Assembly: GCA_035623335.1 (NCBI GenBank)
Contig: DASPTQ010000166.1
Coordinates: forward strand, 1-64,000
Direction of reading: 5' to 3'
DNA from: JAFAGX01 sp035623335
GTDB lineage: Bacteria; Acidobacteriota; Terriglobia; Terriglobales; Acidobacteriaceae
DNA length: 64,000 nucleotides
Part shown: in pieces, positions 43,376 through 52,673 of the stretch
How the letters are laid out: every line of letters begins with the position of its first letter
How positions within the stretch are numbered: the stretch's first letter is position 1
Program-made: the position numbers and the translations under genes
The notes under the pieces: generated by a model
The model's input: only the letters and a program-made list of their open reading frames with translations
Database searches by the model: none
Told to the model about the DNA's origin: nothing

Positions 43376-44008
43376 ATGAATCGCGTTCTGATCGCGACTA
43401 CGAACCCTGGCAAGCTCCGCGACTTTCGGGGTGCGGCCGCTTCGTTTGACATTGAAATCGCTTCCGTTCCGAACCTCGCGGACCTGCCCGTGGTTGCGGA
43501 GGACGGTCCGACCTTCGAGGCCAATGCTCGCAAGAAGGCCGAAACCTATAGCCGGTACGTTCCCGGCGAGATTGTAATAGCGGATGATTCCGGCTTAGAA
43601 GTAGATGCCCTAGGCGGCGCACCCGGAGTACACTCGGCACGCTATGCAGGCGACGTGCCTCCTTCCCGCAGCAGCAACGCTACGGACGAAGCCAACAACG
43701 TTCGCCTGTTGAGAGAATTGAAGGATGTTCCTCCTCCGCGGCGGACAGGAAGATTCGTATGCCTGATCGCCGCGGCGCGATCGGGAAGGACCTTGTCCGT
43801 ATTTCGAGGAGAAGCCGAGGGCACGATTCTGGACACGCCGCGTGGACACCAGGGTTTCGGCTACGATCCCCTATTCTATTGTCCGACCATTCGAAAAACA
43901 TTTGCCGAACTCACCCCGGAAGAGAAGGCCGGATACAGCCATCGCGGCGCCGCATTCCGAAAGTTCCTGGCCTGGTACTCTAGCCGGGCTCATTGCGACC
44001 ATCAGTAA
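43376..44008 (+). CDS. rdgB: RdgB/HAM1-type non-canonical purine NTP pyrophosphatase
   Basis: The 210-residue product has the family start LIATTNPGKLRDF, the metal site ADDSGLEVDALGGAPGVHSAR and the C-terminal GFGYDPLF and SHRGAAFRKF. It removes ITP, dITP and XTP from the nucleotide pool, giving monophosphate and pyrophosphate. Size matches the family. It is 78 bp downstream of the membrane protein and upstream of an acetyltransferase. Confidence 0.95.
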   Translation: MNRVLIATTNPGKLRDFRGAAASFDIEIASVPNLADLPVVAEDGPTFEANARKKAETYSRYVPGEIVIADDSGLEVDALGGAPGVHSARYAGDVPPSRSSNATDEANNVRLLRELKDVPPPRRTGRFVCLIAAARSGRTLSVFRGEAEGTILDTPRGHQGFGYDPLFYCPTIRKTFAELTPEEKAGYSHRGAAFRKFLAWYSSRAHCDHQ

Positions 44009-44078
44009 AATCGTAGAATCGAGGTGCCCAACCCACGGCATCCAACACAACTGAGATCTTCAGCCGGTATAAGATCCT

Positions 44079-44669
44079 ATGAGAATCCGCATCCGCCCGG
44101 CCACGCCGGATGACATCCCCGTGTTAGCCAAACTGATTGATGCCTCTGTCCGAGGACTGCAGTCCCCCGACTATTCGCCGAGTCAAATCGATGCAGCTCT
44201 GCGCACGGTTTATGGTGTGGACAGTCAACTAATCGCCGATGGCACCTATTTTGTGGCGGAGGTGGAAGAGGGGGAGCAGCCAACCGGATCGGCCATCGTT
44301 GGTTGTGGAGGCTGGAGTAAACGTAAGACTCTGTTCGGCGGTGACCACTGGAACAACCGTCACGATGATCTGCTCGACCCTCAGCGCGATGCCGCCAAGA
44401 TTCGAGCCTTCTTCGTCCACCCGTCATGGGCGCGACAAGGCATCGGCAGCATGATTCTAGAGACCTCGGAAAGAGCCGCTCAAAGAGCGGGATTTACACG
44501 GCTAGAGATGGGCGCCACTTTGAGTGGCGTGCCATTCTATCTGGCCAAGGGTTATGACGCTTTAGAGAATCTGGAAGTTCCGTTGAGCAACGGCCAATCG
44601 CTGCCGATCGTGCGGATGGCAAAAGATTGTAGCCATTTGGCGCTACCCAATCTCAAACGGCGGACGTGA
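44079..44669 (+). CDS. GNAT-family N-acetyltransferase
   Basis: The 196-residue protein has the GNAT pattern: IRIRPATPDDIPVLAKLI at the start, the beta-strand AKIRAFFVHPSWARQGIG with the acetyl-CoA loop RQGIGS, and FYLAKGYDALEN near the C-terminus. The substrate amine is unknown. It lies 70 bp after rdgB on the same strand. Confidence 0.88.
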   Translation: MRIRIRPATPDDIPVLAKLIDASVRGLQSPDYSPSQIDAALRTVYGVDSQLIADGTYFVAEVEEGEQPTGSAIVGCGGWSKRKTLFGGDHWNNRHDDLLDPQRDAAKIRAFFVHPSWARQGIGSMILETSERAAQRAGFTRLEMGATLSGVPFYLAKGYDALENLEVPLSNGQSLPIVRMAKDCSHLALPNLKRRT

Positions 44670-45099
44670 AACGACCGAACGGTATCAACCGCTTGTAGTG
44701 GATCTTTTTGATGTGCCTAGGTGCAGAGGCGCTATCCTCTGCGAAGGAAAGATCGACTGGGGCTTACGCTAAAGGTGCTCGGAGAACCAAAAAGCAATCG
44801 ACATTATTCTGGTCGGATGGCTCACGGCAATGGGCGCCTATGGCATCTGGTACGGCATCTTGGCAAGGTATTTAATCGCTTCCCCCCGGCTGAGAAAACT
44901 TGGCTATGAACCAGAACCCTACCAGCGCGTCCTAACTTTCGCGGGGCAGCCTGATTCTGGTTGTTGGATTCACCGAACTCTGGAGACTGTAGAGGTCAAA
45001 TTGATTCGCTACCGATGGCCAGCCTTCCTTGACTTGCGTTCTCTGGCACCAAGATAATAAAAAGTTCTCTTGTCGGGCCTGACTTCATAGGGGGACTTC
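44670..45099. other. spacer with possible small membrane ORF
   Basis: A plus-strand frame from about 44773 to 45057 encodes a plausible transmembrane helix (AIDIILVGWLTAMGAYGIWYG split across a likely TM) followed by a basic soluble tail. The first ATG, at 44830, falls in the middle of the helix and there is no clear start or ribosome site before it. It is either a small gene with a rare start codon or the end of a decayed gene. The rest of the region is unremarkable. Confidence 0.3.
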
Positions 45100-45834
45100 G
45101 TGGTGTCCACGGCCAATCCTGCTACTTCCGTGCCGATCCCGCCCGGCGTTGCCCCGCTGCGGGCAGGTCAGGGATATTCGTTTCTACTGCGCCGCCTGCA
45201 CTCCTTAAGCGGGATTGTTCCGGTGGGTTTGTTCTTGATCGAACACTTCATTTCCAATGCCTTTGCCACCCGCGGGCCTTCCGCCTATACCAAGCAGGTT
45301 GAACTTCTTAGCAGTTTTCCCTTTGTCGTGGGGCTCGAATTGTTCGGCATCTGGCTGCCCATCCTCTACCACGGCCTCTACGGCTTCTATATCTGGTACC
45401 GCGGCGAGAGCAACATCGGCGTCTATCCGTGGACCGGGAACTGGATGTACACCTCTCAGCGTTGGACGGGGGCGGTCGCCTTCGTCTATATGCTGTGGCA
45501 TACTTGGCACCTGCGCTTCACCGGGGTTCATCTTCTGGCCCATCCCGGAGCCGCCTTTGGCAAGGTACAAGGGGAATTTCAGCACCCCTGGGCGGTCGCC
45601 TTTTATGCCCTGGGAATTGTATGCGCTTCGTGGCATTTCTCCTACGGGCTCTGGTTGTTTGCCGCCAAGTGGGGGATCGTCACCGGCGACACCGCACGGC
45701 GCAGATTTGGCTACGTTGCGGTGGCCATCGGACTAGTTTTTGTCGGCGTGGGTGCCGCCACCATGTATTCATTCTTGAACACCCCGCTGCAGCCTCTGGA
45801 ATTATCAGGAACATCTTTGGCGATGGGTCACTAA
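45100..45834 (+). CDS. sdhC: succinate dehydrogenase cytochrome b subunit
   Basis: Start is GTG at 45100 with AGGGGG upstream. The 244-residue protein has five hydrophobic helices and the His residues expected for two b hemes (LRRLHSLSG, YMLWHTWHLRF, ASWHFSYG), as in single-subunit class-B anchors of the Bacillus and Bdellovibrio type. It binds quinone and anchors the SdhAB heterodimer. The flavoprotein gene follows 22 bp later, so sdhCAB is an operon. Confidence 0.92.
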   Translation: MVSTANPATSVPIPPGVAPLRAGQGYSFLLRRLHSLSGIVPVGLFLIEHFISNAFATRGPSAYTKQVELLSSFPFVVGLELFGIWLPILYHGLYGFYIWYRGESNIGVYPWTGNWMYTSQRWTGAVAFVYMLWHTWHLRFTGVHLLAHPGAAFGKVQGEFQHPWAVAFYALGIVCASWHFSYGLWLFAAKWGIVTGDTARRRFGYVAVAIGLVFVGVGAATMYSFLNTPLQPLELSGTSLAMGH

Positions 45835-45856
45835 CCGAGCCCGTTGGTATCTGAAC

Positions 45857-47626
45857 ATGGCATTCAATCCTCGAATCATCGTGGTTGGCGGCGGGTTGGC
45901 TGGCCTCTCCGCGGTAATCAAGATTGCCGAAAGGGGGGGCGCGGTCGACCTGTTTTCGATCGTTCCCGTAAAGCGGTCACACTCGGTCTGCGCGCAGGGT
46001 GGGATCAATGCCGCCAAGAACCTCAAGGGCGAGGGTGACTCAACTTGGCAGCATTTTGATGACACCGTCTATGGCGGCGACTTCCTGGCCAATCAGCCGC
46101 CGGTGAAAGCGATGTGCGAGGCCGCCCCCGGCATTATTGATCTGCTGGACCGCATGGGGGTGCCGTTCAATCGCACTCCGGAAGGATTGCTGGATTTCCG
46201 GCGTTTCGGCGGAACCTTGTACAACCGTACGGCCTTCGCCGGCGCCACGACCGGCCAACAACTCCTCTACGCTCTCGACGAGCAGGTCCGCCGATACGAA
46301 GCCGAGGGCAAGGTCAAAAAATACGAGCATTGGGAGTTCTTGTCGGCGGTGCTCGATGGAAATCGTATTTGCCGCGGCATTTGTGCCATGAACCTGCGCT
46401 CGTTGGAGGTGCGCACGTTCCCGGCCGATGCCATCATCATCGCCACCGGCGGGATCGGCGCGATTTTCGGGAAATCCACCAATTCGGTGGTTTGCACCGG
46501 ATCGGCGCAGTCCGCCTTGTATCAGCAGGGCTGCTACTACGCCAACGGCGAGTTTATTCAGGTGCATCCGACTTCGATTCCAGGGGAAGACAAGCTGCGT
46601 TTGATGTCGGAATCGGCGCGCGGCGAAGGCGGGCGGGTGTGGGTACCCAAGAAGGGCGGCGACGCTCGCGATCCGAAAACCATCCCGGAGAGCGAACGCT
46701 GGTATTTCCTGGAAGAGTGGTATCCCAAATACGGCAACCTAGTGCCGCGGGACGTCGCCACCCGTGCGATCTTCAAGGTCGTCTATGAGTACAACCTCGG
46801 CATCGACGGAAAACCGATGGTTTATCTCGATCTCACCCACATCGATCGCAAGATTCTTGACCGCAAGCTCGAAGGCATTTTGGAGATCTATGAAAAGTTC
46901 GTGGGTGACGATCCCCGCGACACCCCCATGAAGATTTTCCCCGGCATGCACTACACCATGGGTGGACTCTGGGTGGATTACAAGCAGGCTACGAACATCC
47001 CGGGAATCTTTGCCGCGGGCGAGTGTGAATACCAATATCACGGGGCCAATCGCCTGGGTGCCAATTCCTTGGTGTCCTGTATTTTTGGCGGATTCATCGC
47101 CGGGCCAGCGGCGGTTCAATACGCGTGCAATCAATCCGCCGCGGCGGGCAACCGGCATTTCGAAGCCGAGCAAAAACACCAGGAGGAAAACAACGCCACA
47201 CTGATGAAGTCGGAGGGCCGCGAAAATCCCTTTAAGCTGTGGCGCGAGCTGGGCGAGCTGATGACCAAGAACTGCACCGTGATTCGCTACAACAAGAGCC
47301 TCAAGGAAACCGATGATACATTGTGCGAGATGCTCGAGCGATTCCGGCAGATCAATCTCAGCGACCGCTCGCAGTGGGCCAATACCACGGTGGTCTTCGC
47401 CCGTCAGCTTTACAACATGCTGCAGCTCTCGCGCGTGATCGCGCAGGGTGCGGCCCGGCGGGACGAGTCGAGGGGCGCGCACTATAAACCGGATTTTCCG
47501 GAGCGGGATGACAAGAATTGGCTGAAGACGACCAAGGCCTATTTCGCCCCGGACGCCGACGAACCAAAGTTTGAGTTTGAGCCCGTCGACGTGTCCCTGA
47601 TACCGCCGAGGGCGCGGAAGTATTGA
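45857..47626 (+). CDS. sdhA: succinate dehydrogenase flavoprotein subunit
   Basis: The 589-residue protein has the dinucleotide motif VVGGGLAGLSA, the FAD-linking His region RSHSVCAQGGINAA, ATGGIGAIFGKSTNS, HPTSIPG, and a catalytic region around YTMGGLWVDY and GECEYQYHGANRLGANSL. It oxidises succinate to fumarate with covalently bound FAD. Class-B enzymes can also work as fumarate reductase with menaquinone, so direction is not fixed by sequence. Confidence 0.95.
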   Translation: MAFNPRIIVVGGGLAGLSAVIKIAERGGAVDLFSIVPVKRSHSVCAQGGINAAKNLKGEGDSTWQHFDDTVYGGDFLANQPPVKAMCEAAPGIIDLLDRMGVPFNRTPEGLLDFRRFGGTLYNRTAFAGATTGQQLLYALDEQVRRYEAEGKVKKYEHWEFLSAVLDGNRICRGICAMNLRSLEVRTFPADAIIIATGGIGAIFGKSTNSVVCTGSAQSALYQQGCYYANGEFIQVHPTSIPGEDKLRLMSESARGEGGRVWVPKKGGDARDPKTIPESERWYFLEEWYPKYGNLVPRDVATRAIFKVVYEYNLGIDGKPMVYLDLTHIDRKILDRKLEGILEIYEKFVGDDPRDTPMKIFPGMHYTMGGLWVDYKQATNIPGIFAAGECEYQYHGANRLGANSLVSCIFGGFIAGPAAVQYACNQSAAAGNRHFEAEQKHQEENNATLMKSEGRENPFKLWRELGELMTKNCTVIRYNKSLKETDDTLCEMLERFRQINLSDRSQWANTTVVFARQLYNMLQLSRVIAQGAARRDESRGAHYKPDFPERDDKNWLKTTKAYFAPDADEPKFEFEPVDVSLIPPRARKY

Positions 47627-47804
47627 TGAGGCGGATTGCAAGGAAACTCGCGAGTGGCTTGGCACGCCTCGAGCCGCCACGATATCTCGCTTTGCGTGCC
47701 AATTTCGAGTAGGATCGAGCATCGCCGCTGGGGACCAGCGGGCTGAGCTCGCACGGCATCTCGGACCAAGCTTGTGGCAGAGAGGATATTCAGCAAGCAG
47801 ACCA

Positions 47805-48557
47805 ATGCCTGATAGCAAATCGGTTATCCTCCAGATCAAGAGGCAAGCGAATCCCCAAGAGAAGCCTCATTGGGAAGAGTTCGAGCTGCCCTACAAGCCG
47901 GGCATGAATGTAATTTCCTGCTTGATGGACATCGCCGCCAACCCTGTCACTCGCGCCGGCAATGCCACAACCCCAATCACCTATGACTCCAATTGCCTGG
48001 AGGAAATCTGCGGTTCCTGCGCCATGCTGATCAATCGCCGCGCACACATGGCGTGTTCGGCTCTCGTCGACCGGCTGGAGCAACCGATCCGGCTCGAACC
48101 GCTTTCGAAATTTCCTGTGGTTCGCGACCTGGCCGTGGACCGTCAAGTTCTGTTTGAAAACCTGAAGGCGGTGAAGGCTTGGGTCCCCATCGACGGCACC
48201 TATGATCTCGGGGCCGGACCGCGCATGACATCCGAGGAGCAGGAAGCTGCCTATCCCCTCTCCCGCTGCATTTCCTGCTGCTGTTGCATGGAAGTATGCC
48301 CGCAGTTTAACGAGCACACGGGGTTTGTCGGTGCTGCCGTCATTTCTCAGGTCCGGCTGTTCAATACCCATCCCACCGGAGCTGCCGCCAAACGCGAGCG
48401 GCTTTCGGCATTGATGGGGGACGGCGGCATCCAGGAATGCGGTTACGCCCAGAACTGCGTCGAGATCTGCCCCAAAGACATCCCTCTCACCCGGTCGATT
48501 TCCGAAGTCAGCGGCTCAGTGATGAAACAGGCCATTCGTGACCTGTTTCGTAAGTAG
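47805..48557 (+). CDS. sdhB: succinate dehydrogenase iron-sulfur subunit
   Basis: From the ATG at 47805 the product has 250 residues. Cys clusters are visible for all three centres: [2Fe-2S] in CLEEICGSCAM and a later Cys in HMACSAL, [4Fe-4S] in CISCCCCMEVCP, and [3Fe-4S] in CGYAQNCVEICP. It carries electrons from FAD to quinone. A 178-bp gap separates it from sdhA, unusually long for this operon, and the ribosome site is weak. Confidence 0.94.
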   Translation: MPDSKSVILQIKRQANPQEKPHWEEFELPYKPGMNVISCLMDIAANPVTRAGNATTPITYDSNCLEEICGSCAMLINRRAHMACSALVDRLEQPIRLEPLSKFPVVRDLAVDRQVLFENLKAVKAWVPIDGTYDLGAGPRMTSEEQEAAYPLSRCISCCCCMEVCPQFNEHTGFVGAAVISQVRLFNTHPTGAAAKRERLSALMGDGGIQECGYAQNCVEICPKDIPLTRSISEVSGSVMKQAIRDLFRK

Positions 48558-48732
48558 AGTGCCAATTATGGGACTTGTGCCACTTTCTGTACAGTCAGGG
48601 TTCCTGCCTCCAGTGCTTATCTACCACTGACTTACGAGCGGTTGGCGTACAATCTTCCCGCGGCATTTCAGCTGCAGATCAAAAGGCTGTGGGGGCTTGG
48701 GCGTAACCGCGGGTAACCAAGCCGGAAGATCG

Positions 48733-48756
48733 ATCTCGGTAACGTTACTGCGAGAT
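48733..48756. promoter_or_regulatory. near-perfect 24-bp palindrome
   Basis: ATCTCG and CGAGAT flank the perfect palindrome GTAACGTTAC, with an extra TG on the right side. It lies about 73 bp upstream of the DUF5715-like gene (48818) and is a good candidate operator for an unidentified dimeric regulator. It is not of the GTGA-N6-TCAC type. Confidence 0.5.
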
Positions 48757-48817
48757 TCCCGTACGAGGCCGTTGGCGAAGTCGATCAGCGACCTAAGCGA
48801 GGAGTCAGGACCACTTC

Positions 48818-49597
48818 GTGGAAATCAGAGCACAGCGGGCATTCGTCGTTCTTGGGCTGATTCTCGGCTTCTCCATTGGGGCCTCGGGAATAGAACAAAC
48901 TGTCTCCCCGCAGCGTTCCCGCCATCTAAGCAAGCGCCGCGTGCACCTGCGCCGGACTAGGTGGAATCCTGTCTTCCGTCCTTCGCGTGAATCCCTGCTG
49001 CGCCAGAACGAGGAAATTGACCGTCTGGCCCTGCCGCGAATCCACGATGACGCCGAACTTCGACAGCTGGTTGCCAGCGGTGATCTGGTTCCCATTGAAG
49101 AAGGTGAGAGTCTGCACATCGAGCGTCGGCTGGATCCGTCGCGACGTTATTGCCGGCCATGGACCCGGGACTTCCTCGAAGACCTCAGTGAAGCCTATTA
49201 CCAGCAGTTCCACACCCCAATCCAGGTCAATTCCGCCGTACGCACGGTCGTGGTGCAGAGAAAGCTACGCCGCCACAATCGCAACGCAGCCCCTGAATCC
49301 GGCGAAACCGCTTCCTCGCACCTGGCCGGAATCACCGTGGATATCCAGCGTCGCGGCATGACCCGCCAGCAGGTGCAGTGGGTGGAACAATACATGCTTC
49401 CGCTCAAGGAGCAGGGCCTGCTCGAACCGGAAGAGGAGCGCCGGCAGTGGGTGTTCCACGTTGCCGTCTCCGGCCGCTATGCCGACTGGCGCGAAGCCAA
49501 GACGGCTGCCGGCGAGTCACCTTCCCCTTTGTCCGACCCAGAACAAAGGGAGTTTTCTCCCCAGCGGGTCTCCGACGTACGCAGTTTCAACCCATAG
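48818..49597 (+). CDS. DUF5715-like exported protein, possible peptidoglycan hydrolase fold
   Basis: The start is GTG at 48818. The 259-residue product has an N-terminal hydrophobic segment (about 9-24), an Arg-rich stretch, and a C-terminal domain with VNSAVRTVVVQRKL, SSHLAGITVDI and WVFHVAVSGRY. The His, Asp and His in these segments resemble the metal-site pattern of VanY/M15-type peptidases, as proposed for DUF5715. Activity is inference. It is not close to other cell-wall genes. Confidence 0.75.
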   Translation: MEIRAQRAFVVLGLILGFSIGASGIEQTVSPQRSRHLSKRRVHLRRTRWNPVFRPSRESLLRQNEEIDRLALPRIHDDAELRQLVASGDLVPIEEGESLHIERRLDPSRRYCRPWTRDFLEDLSEAYYQQFHTPIQVNSAVRTVVVQRKLRRHNRNAAPESGETASSHLAGITVDIQRRGMTRQQVQWVEQYMLPLKEQGLLEPEEERRQWVFHVAVSGRYADWREAKTAAGESPSPLSDPEQREFSPQRVSDVRSFNP

Positions 49598-49718
49598 CCT
49601 AGTTTCCCGCTCCCAAACATTGCCTGCGCTTTGCCGGGTCTTCGAATCGACCACGCACGCCCTCCACTCCCCGTTTCGCCGGTCGGCGCAAAAGTATACA
49701 ATCCTCTCTTCATAAAAT

Positions 49719-51020
49719 ATGAAGAAACAGCGCATCTCCCTTCCTTTGGGTCTTCGATTCTCCGTCCTGATAGGGTGGCTGCTAACCTGCACGTTGGCAG
49801 TGGCGCAGAACGAAGCTTCCGGCATAGGAGCCACGGCGCGCGCCATTCATCAATCTGCCTTGGTCATCGACACGCATGCCGATACACCGCAGCGGTTTCT
49901 CGATGAGAACTTTGATATCGCCACCACGGATCCCAACGATTTCGGCCATATCACTCTAGAGAAGGCGCGCGCGGGAAATCTCGGGGCCGAGTTCTTCTCC
50001 ATTTGGGTCGAGCCGAAAGCTAACCAGGGACACTTTGCCAGACGCACCCTCGATCTGATCGACTCGGTCTACGAACAGGCGGGCCGTCATCCCGACCGGA
50101 TGATGATGGCGTTCTCGGCCGCGGATATTGAACGGGCACACAAGCAGGGGAAACTGGCTGCCCTCATGGGCATTGAGGGGGGACATTCGATCGAGAACGA
50201 CATTCGGCTGCTGCGGGACTTCTATCGTCTCGGCGTGCGATACATGACACTCTCCTGGTCCAATACCAATGAATGGGCAGACTCCTCCGGCGATATCAAC
50301 GATCCCAACGTTCGCCATCACAATGGCCTAACCGAATTTGGCAAACAGGTCGTTCTCGAGATGAATCGTCTGGGCATGATCGTGGACATTTCCCACGTGG
50401 CAGACAAGACGTTTTGGGACACGATTGCCGTGACGCGAGCTCCCGTGATTGCCTCGCACTCTTCGGCTCGCGCTCTGGTGAACGCTCCCCGCAACATGAC
50501 CGACGATATGTTGCTTGCCGTAGCCAAGAACGGCGGAGTTGTGGATGTCAATTTCTATTCTGGCTTCGACGATCAAGCTTTTCTGAATGCCGCCCAAGCG
50601 CAGGACAAAGAGAAACAGGCGGCCATCCACGAGGCTCTCGAAAAGCTCAAAGCAGAAGGAAAGACGCCTACTTATCTGGATGAGGATCGCCTGGAAAGGC
50701 AGTTCATGGCGAAGCTTCCTCGCCCTCCGTTCACAGTTCTCATCGACCAGATTGATCATATTGCCAAGGTGGCGGGAGTGGACCATGTCGGTCTCGGCTC
50801 GGATTTCGATGGCGTCAGCGGGGCTACCCCGCAAGGGATGGACTCGGCTGCGGATTTGCCCAAGGTCACGCAGGCTCTCGTCGATCGGGGTTACAGCGCA
50901 CAAGACATTCACAAAATTCTGGGTGGAAACCTGCTGCGCGTATTTGGTGAGGTCGAGCGAGTGAGCCGAGAGATGCAAGCGAGGCCAGCGGATCTCGCGC
51001 GCGCCGTGGCGCCCCAATGA
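49719..51020 (+). CDS. membrane dipeptidase, peptidase family M19
   Basis: The 433-residue protein has a signal peptide (hydrophobic 10-28), the metal motif DTHADTP, MGIEGGHSI, VDISHVAD and IASHSSARAL with the remaining His ligands, and GLGSDFDGV near the C-terminus. These are the zinc ligands of the renal-dipeptidase family, so it is an exported dinuclear zinc dipeptidase. Likely substrates are dipeptides, including L-D or dehydropeptides. Confidence 0.93.
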   Translation: MKKQRISLPLGLRFSVLIGWLLTCTLAVAQNEASGIGATARAIHQSALVIDTHADTPQRFLDENFDIATTDPNDFGHITLEKARAGNLGAEFFSIWVEPKANQGHFARRTLDLIDSVYEQAGRHPDRMMMAFSAADIERAHKQGKLAALMGIEGGHSIENDIRLLRDFYRLGVRYMTLSWSNTNEWADSSGDINDPNVRHHNGLTEFGKQVVLEMNRLGMIVDISHVADKTFWDTIAVTRAPVIASHSSARALVNAPRNMTDDMLLAVAKNGGVVDVNFYSGFDDQAFLNAAQAQDKEKQAAIHEALEKLKAEGKTPTYLDEDRLERQFMAKLPRPPFTVLIDQIDHIAKVAGVDHVGLGSDFDGVSGATPQGMDSAADLPKVTQALVDRGYSAQDIHKILGGNLLRVFGEVERVSREMQARPADLARAVAPQ

Positions 51021-51149
51021 TTCTTACCGAGCCGCACGAAGGTTGATGTCGTACAATGCCTAGTCGGCTTTGCCCTCAGGAATTGGTCCTACGAAAGGGC
51101 TTTCAGCCCTGGGGAATAGATTGCAGTCATCAGACAAAGGAGCTACCAG

Positions 51150-51764
51150 ATGCACCTAAGCAGCATTCTTTCTGTGAGTCCTCTCATCCTCTTCCTGGTC
51201 TCGCTCACAGCGCCTGCGGTGGTTAAGGCGCAGCCGACCGCGATTATTGATACGACCGCCGGCAAGCTTACCTGCACCTTGTTTCCGGATAAGGCACCCA
51301 TCGGAGTCGCCAACTTCATCGGGCTGGCGGAGGGCACGAAGGATTGGATCAGCCCGGTTACGCACCAAAAGAAACATGGGGTGCCGCTCTACGACGGAAC
51401 CATTTTCCATCGCGTAATTCCTAATTTCATGATCCAAGGAGGCGATCCCGCGGGCAATGGCACCGGTGACCCTGGCTATCAATTCAAGAACGAAGTTTCT
51501 CCGGACCTGAAGTTCGATCGTCCCGGACGCTTGGCCTATGCCAACGCGGGTCCTGACACGAACGGCTCGCAATTCTTCATCACCGAAGTTCCCTACCCCA
51601 GTCTAAACGGCGGCTACACGATCTTCGGCCAGTGTGATGAGGCCAGCGTGGCGTTGGTGAAGCAGATTGCGCGCATGGGACGCGATTCGAATGACTTTCC
51701 CTTCCGTCCGGTGAAGATCAACCACATCACCATCCAGCACGGTTCGGGGGCGACCAAGCCTTAG
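51150..51764 (+). CDS. cyclophilin-type peptidyl-prolyl isomerase, exported
   Basis: The 204-residue product has a signal peptide and the cyclophilin core: FHRVIPNFMIQGGDP with the catalytic Arg and Gln, GPDTNGSQFFIT and GYTIFGQC. It is a periplasmic proline isomerase assisting folding. Length and motif spacing match the family. It lies 130 bp after the dipeptidase on the same strand. Confidence 0.93.
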   Translation: MHLSSILSVSPLILFLVSLTAPAVVKAQPTAIIDTTAGKLTCTLFPDKAPIGVANFIGLAEGTKDWISPVTHQKKHGVPLYDGTIFHRVIPNFMIQGGDPAGNGTGDPGYQFKNEVSPDLKFDRPGRLAYANAGPDTNGSQFFITEVPYPSLNGGYTIFGQCDEASVALVKQIARMGRDSNDFPFRPVKINHITIQHGSGATKP

Positions 51765-52037
51765 AACTAATTTCTCCCGTGCACGCCGCCCCTGGAAAGT
51801 GAGCACAACCCGACCAACCACCCAGGCCACTTAGTCCTGGTAACATCCGGTTAGCCCATGATCCGCTCGGAGTCGGTAAACGGTAGCAGACACCGGTAAC
51901 TGCGGACTGCGAACTGACAGCTGAACCACCGCAAGCCAAAAATTTCGGCGAAACCTGTCAGAAGTGCCAGTGCCGACGAATAGAAAATTCTGGCTACACT
52001 TGGTGCGCATTCTCAGACTCAGCAAGGAGAAGGACCC

Positions 52038-52364
52038 ATGAAGCATACTCGCGCTGGAATGACCGCTCGATTCGCGCTCGTTTCCCTGTTCCTCATCACC
52101 ATCGGTGGAACTCGCGCCCCGATAGCTGGCGCCCAGGCTCCTGACCAGCATCCGATGCTCGACCAGCTGGCCAACAAAGTGATTGAGAAGTATCAGAACT
52201 CGAGTTGCCAGCAACTGGCGCAGCAGAAACAGGAGCCGCCGTCACCCGAGAAGGTAAAAGCAGTCCAGTTCCTAAGAACCGATCCACAGCTGCGCACCTA
52301 TTTCATTAACAAGATTGCGGGACCGGTCGCGAACAAACTGTTTGAGTGCGGTTTCATTCCATAG
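52038..52364 (+). CDS. small secreted hypothetical protein
   Basis: AAGGAGAAGG precedes the ATG. The 108-residue product has a signal peptide ending near AGAQA and a short helical domain with MLDQLANKVIEKYQNSSC and LFECGF, whose two Cys could pair. No family recognised. It is not linked to a neighbour by close spacing. Confidence 0.65.
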   Translation: MKHTRAGMTARFALVSLFLITIGGTRAPIAGAQAPDQHPMLDQLANKVIEKYQNSSCQQLAQQKQEPPSPEKVKAVQFLRTDPQLRTYFINKIAGPVANKLFECGFIP

Positions 52365-52673
52365 CCGGATACTCAAGCTCATCGAGCCCTGAGGATCTCG
52401 CAGACGATGGGGCGTTGATGTACTTCAAGGAATAGTTGATGTGATCAACACCCCGAACTTTGTTGAGAGCACACCCTGCCACAAGACCACATTCCTGACA
52501 GCGGCTGGAAGAATGACACGTCACCCTCAGGGTTGGCGTAGGCGAGCGGGTCTTCGCATATGCGAACGCCTTTGCATTCTGCGAGTTGGCTCGGAAGAGA
52601 ACAAAAAAGACGGTAGGCTACGAGGCCACCGCGCCACCCGAGAACCTAGCCCGAAGCCCGAATCGCGGTGAGA
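52365..52673. other. intergenic spacer
   Basis: Around 310 bp between a secreted-protein gene and the convergent glucosidase gene. No supported gene or clear terminator was seen. Confidence 0.35.

Noticed and set aside
46739..47839. Minus-strand open frame of 366 codons opposite sdhA
   Set aside because: It mirrors the coding bias of sdhA, an obvious conserved gene; no protein features.
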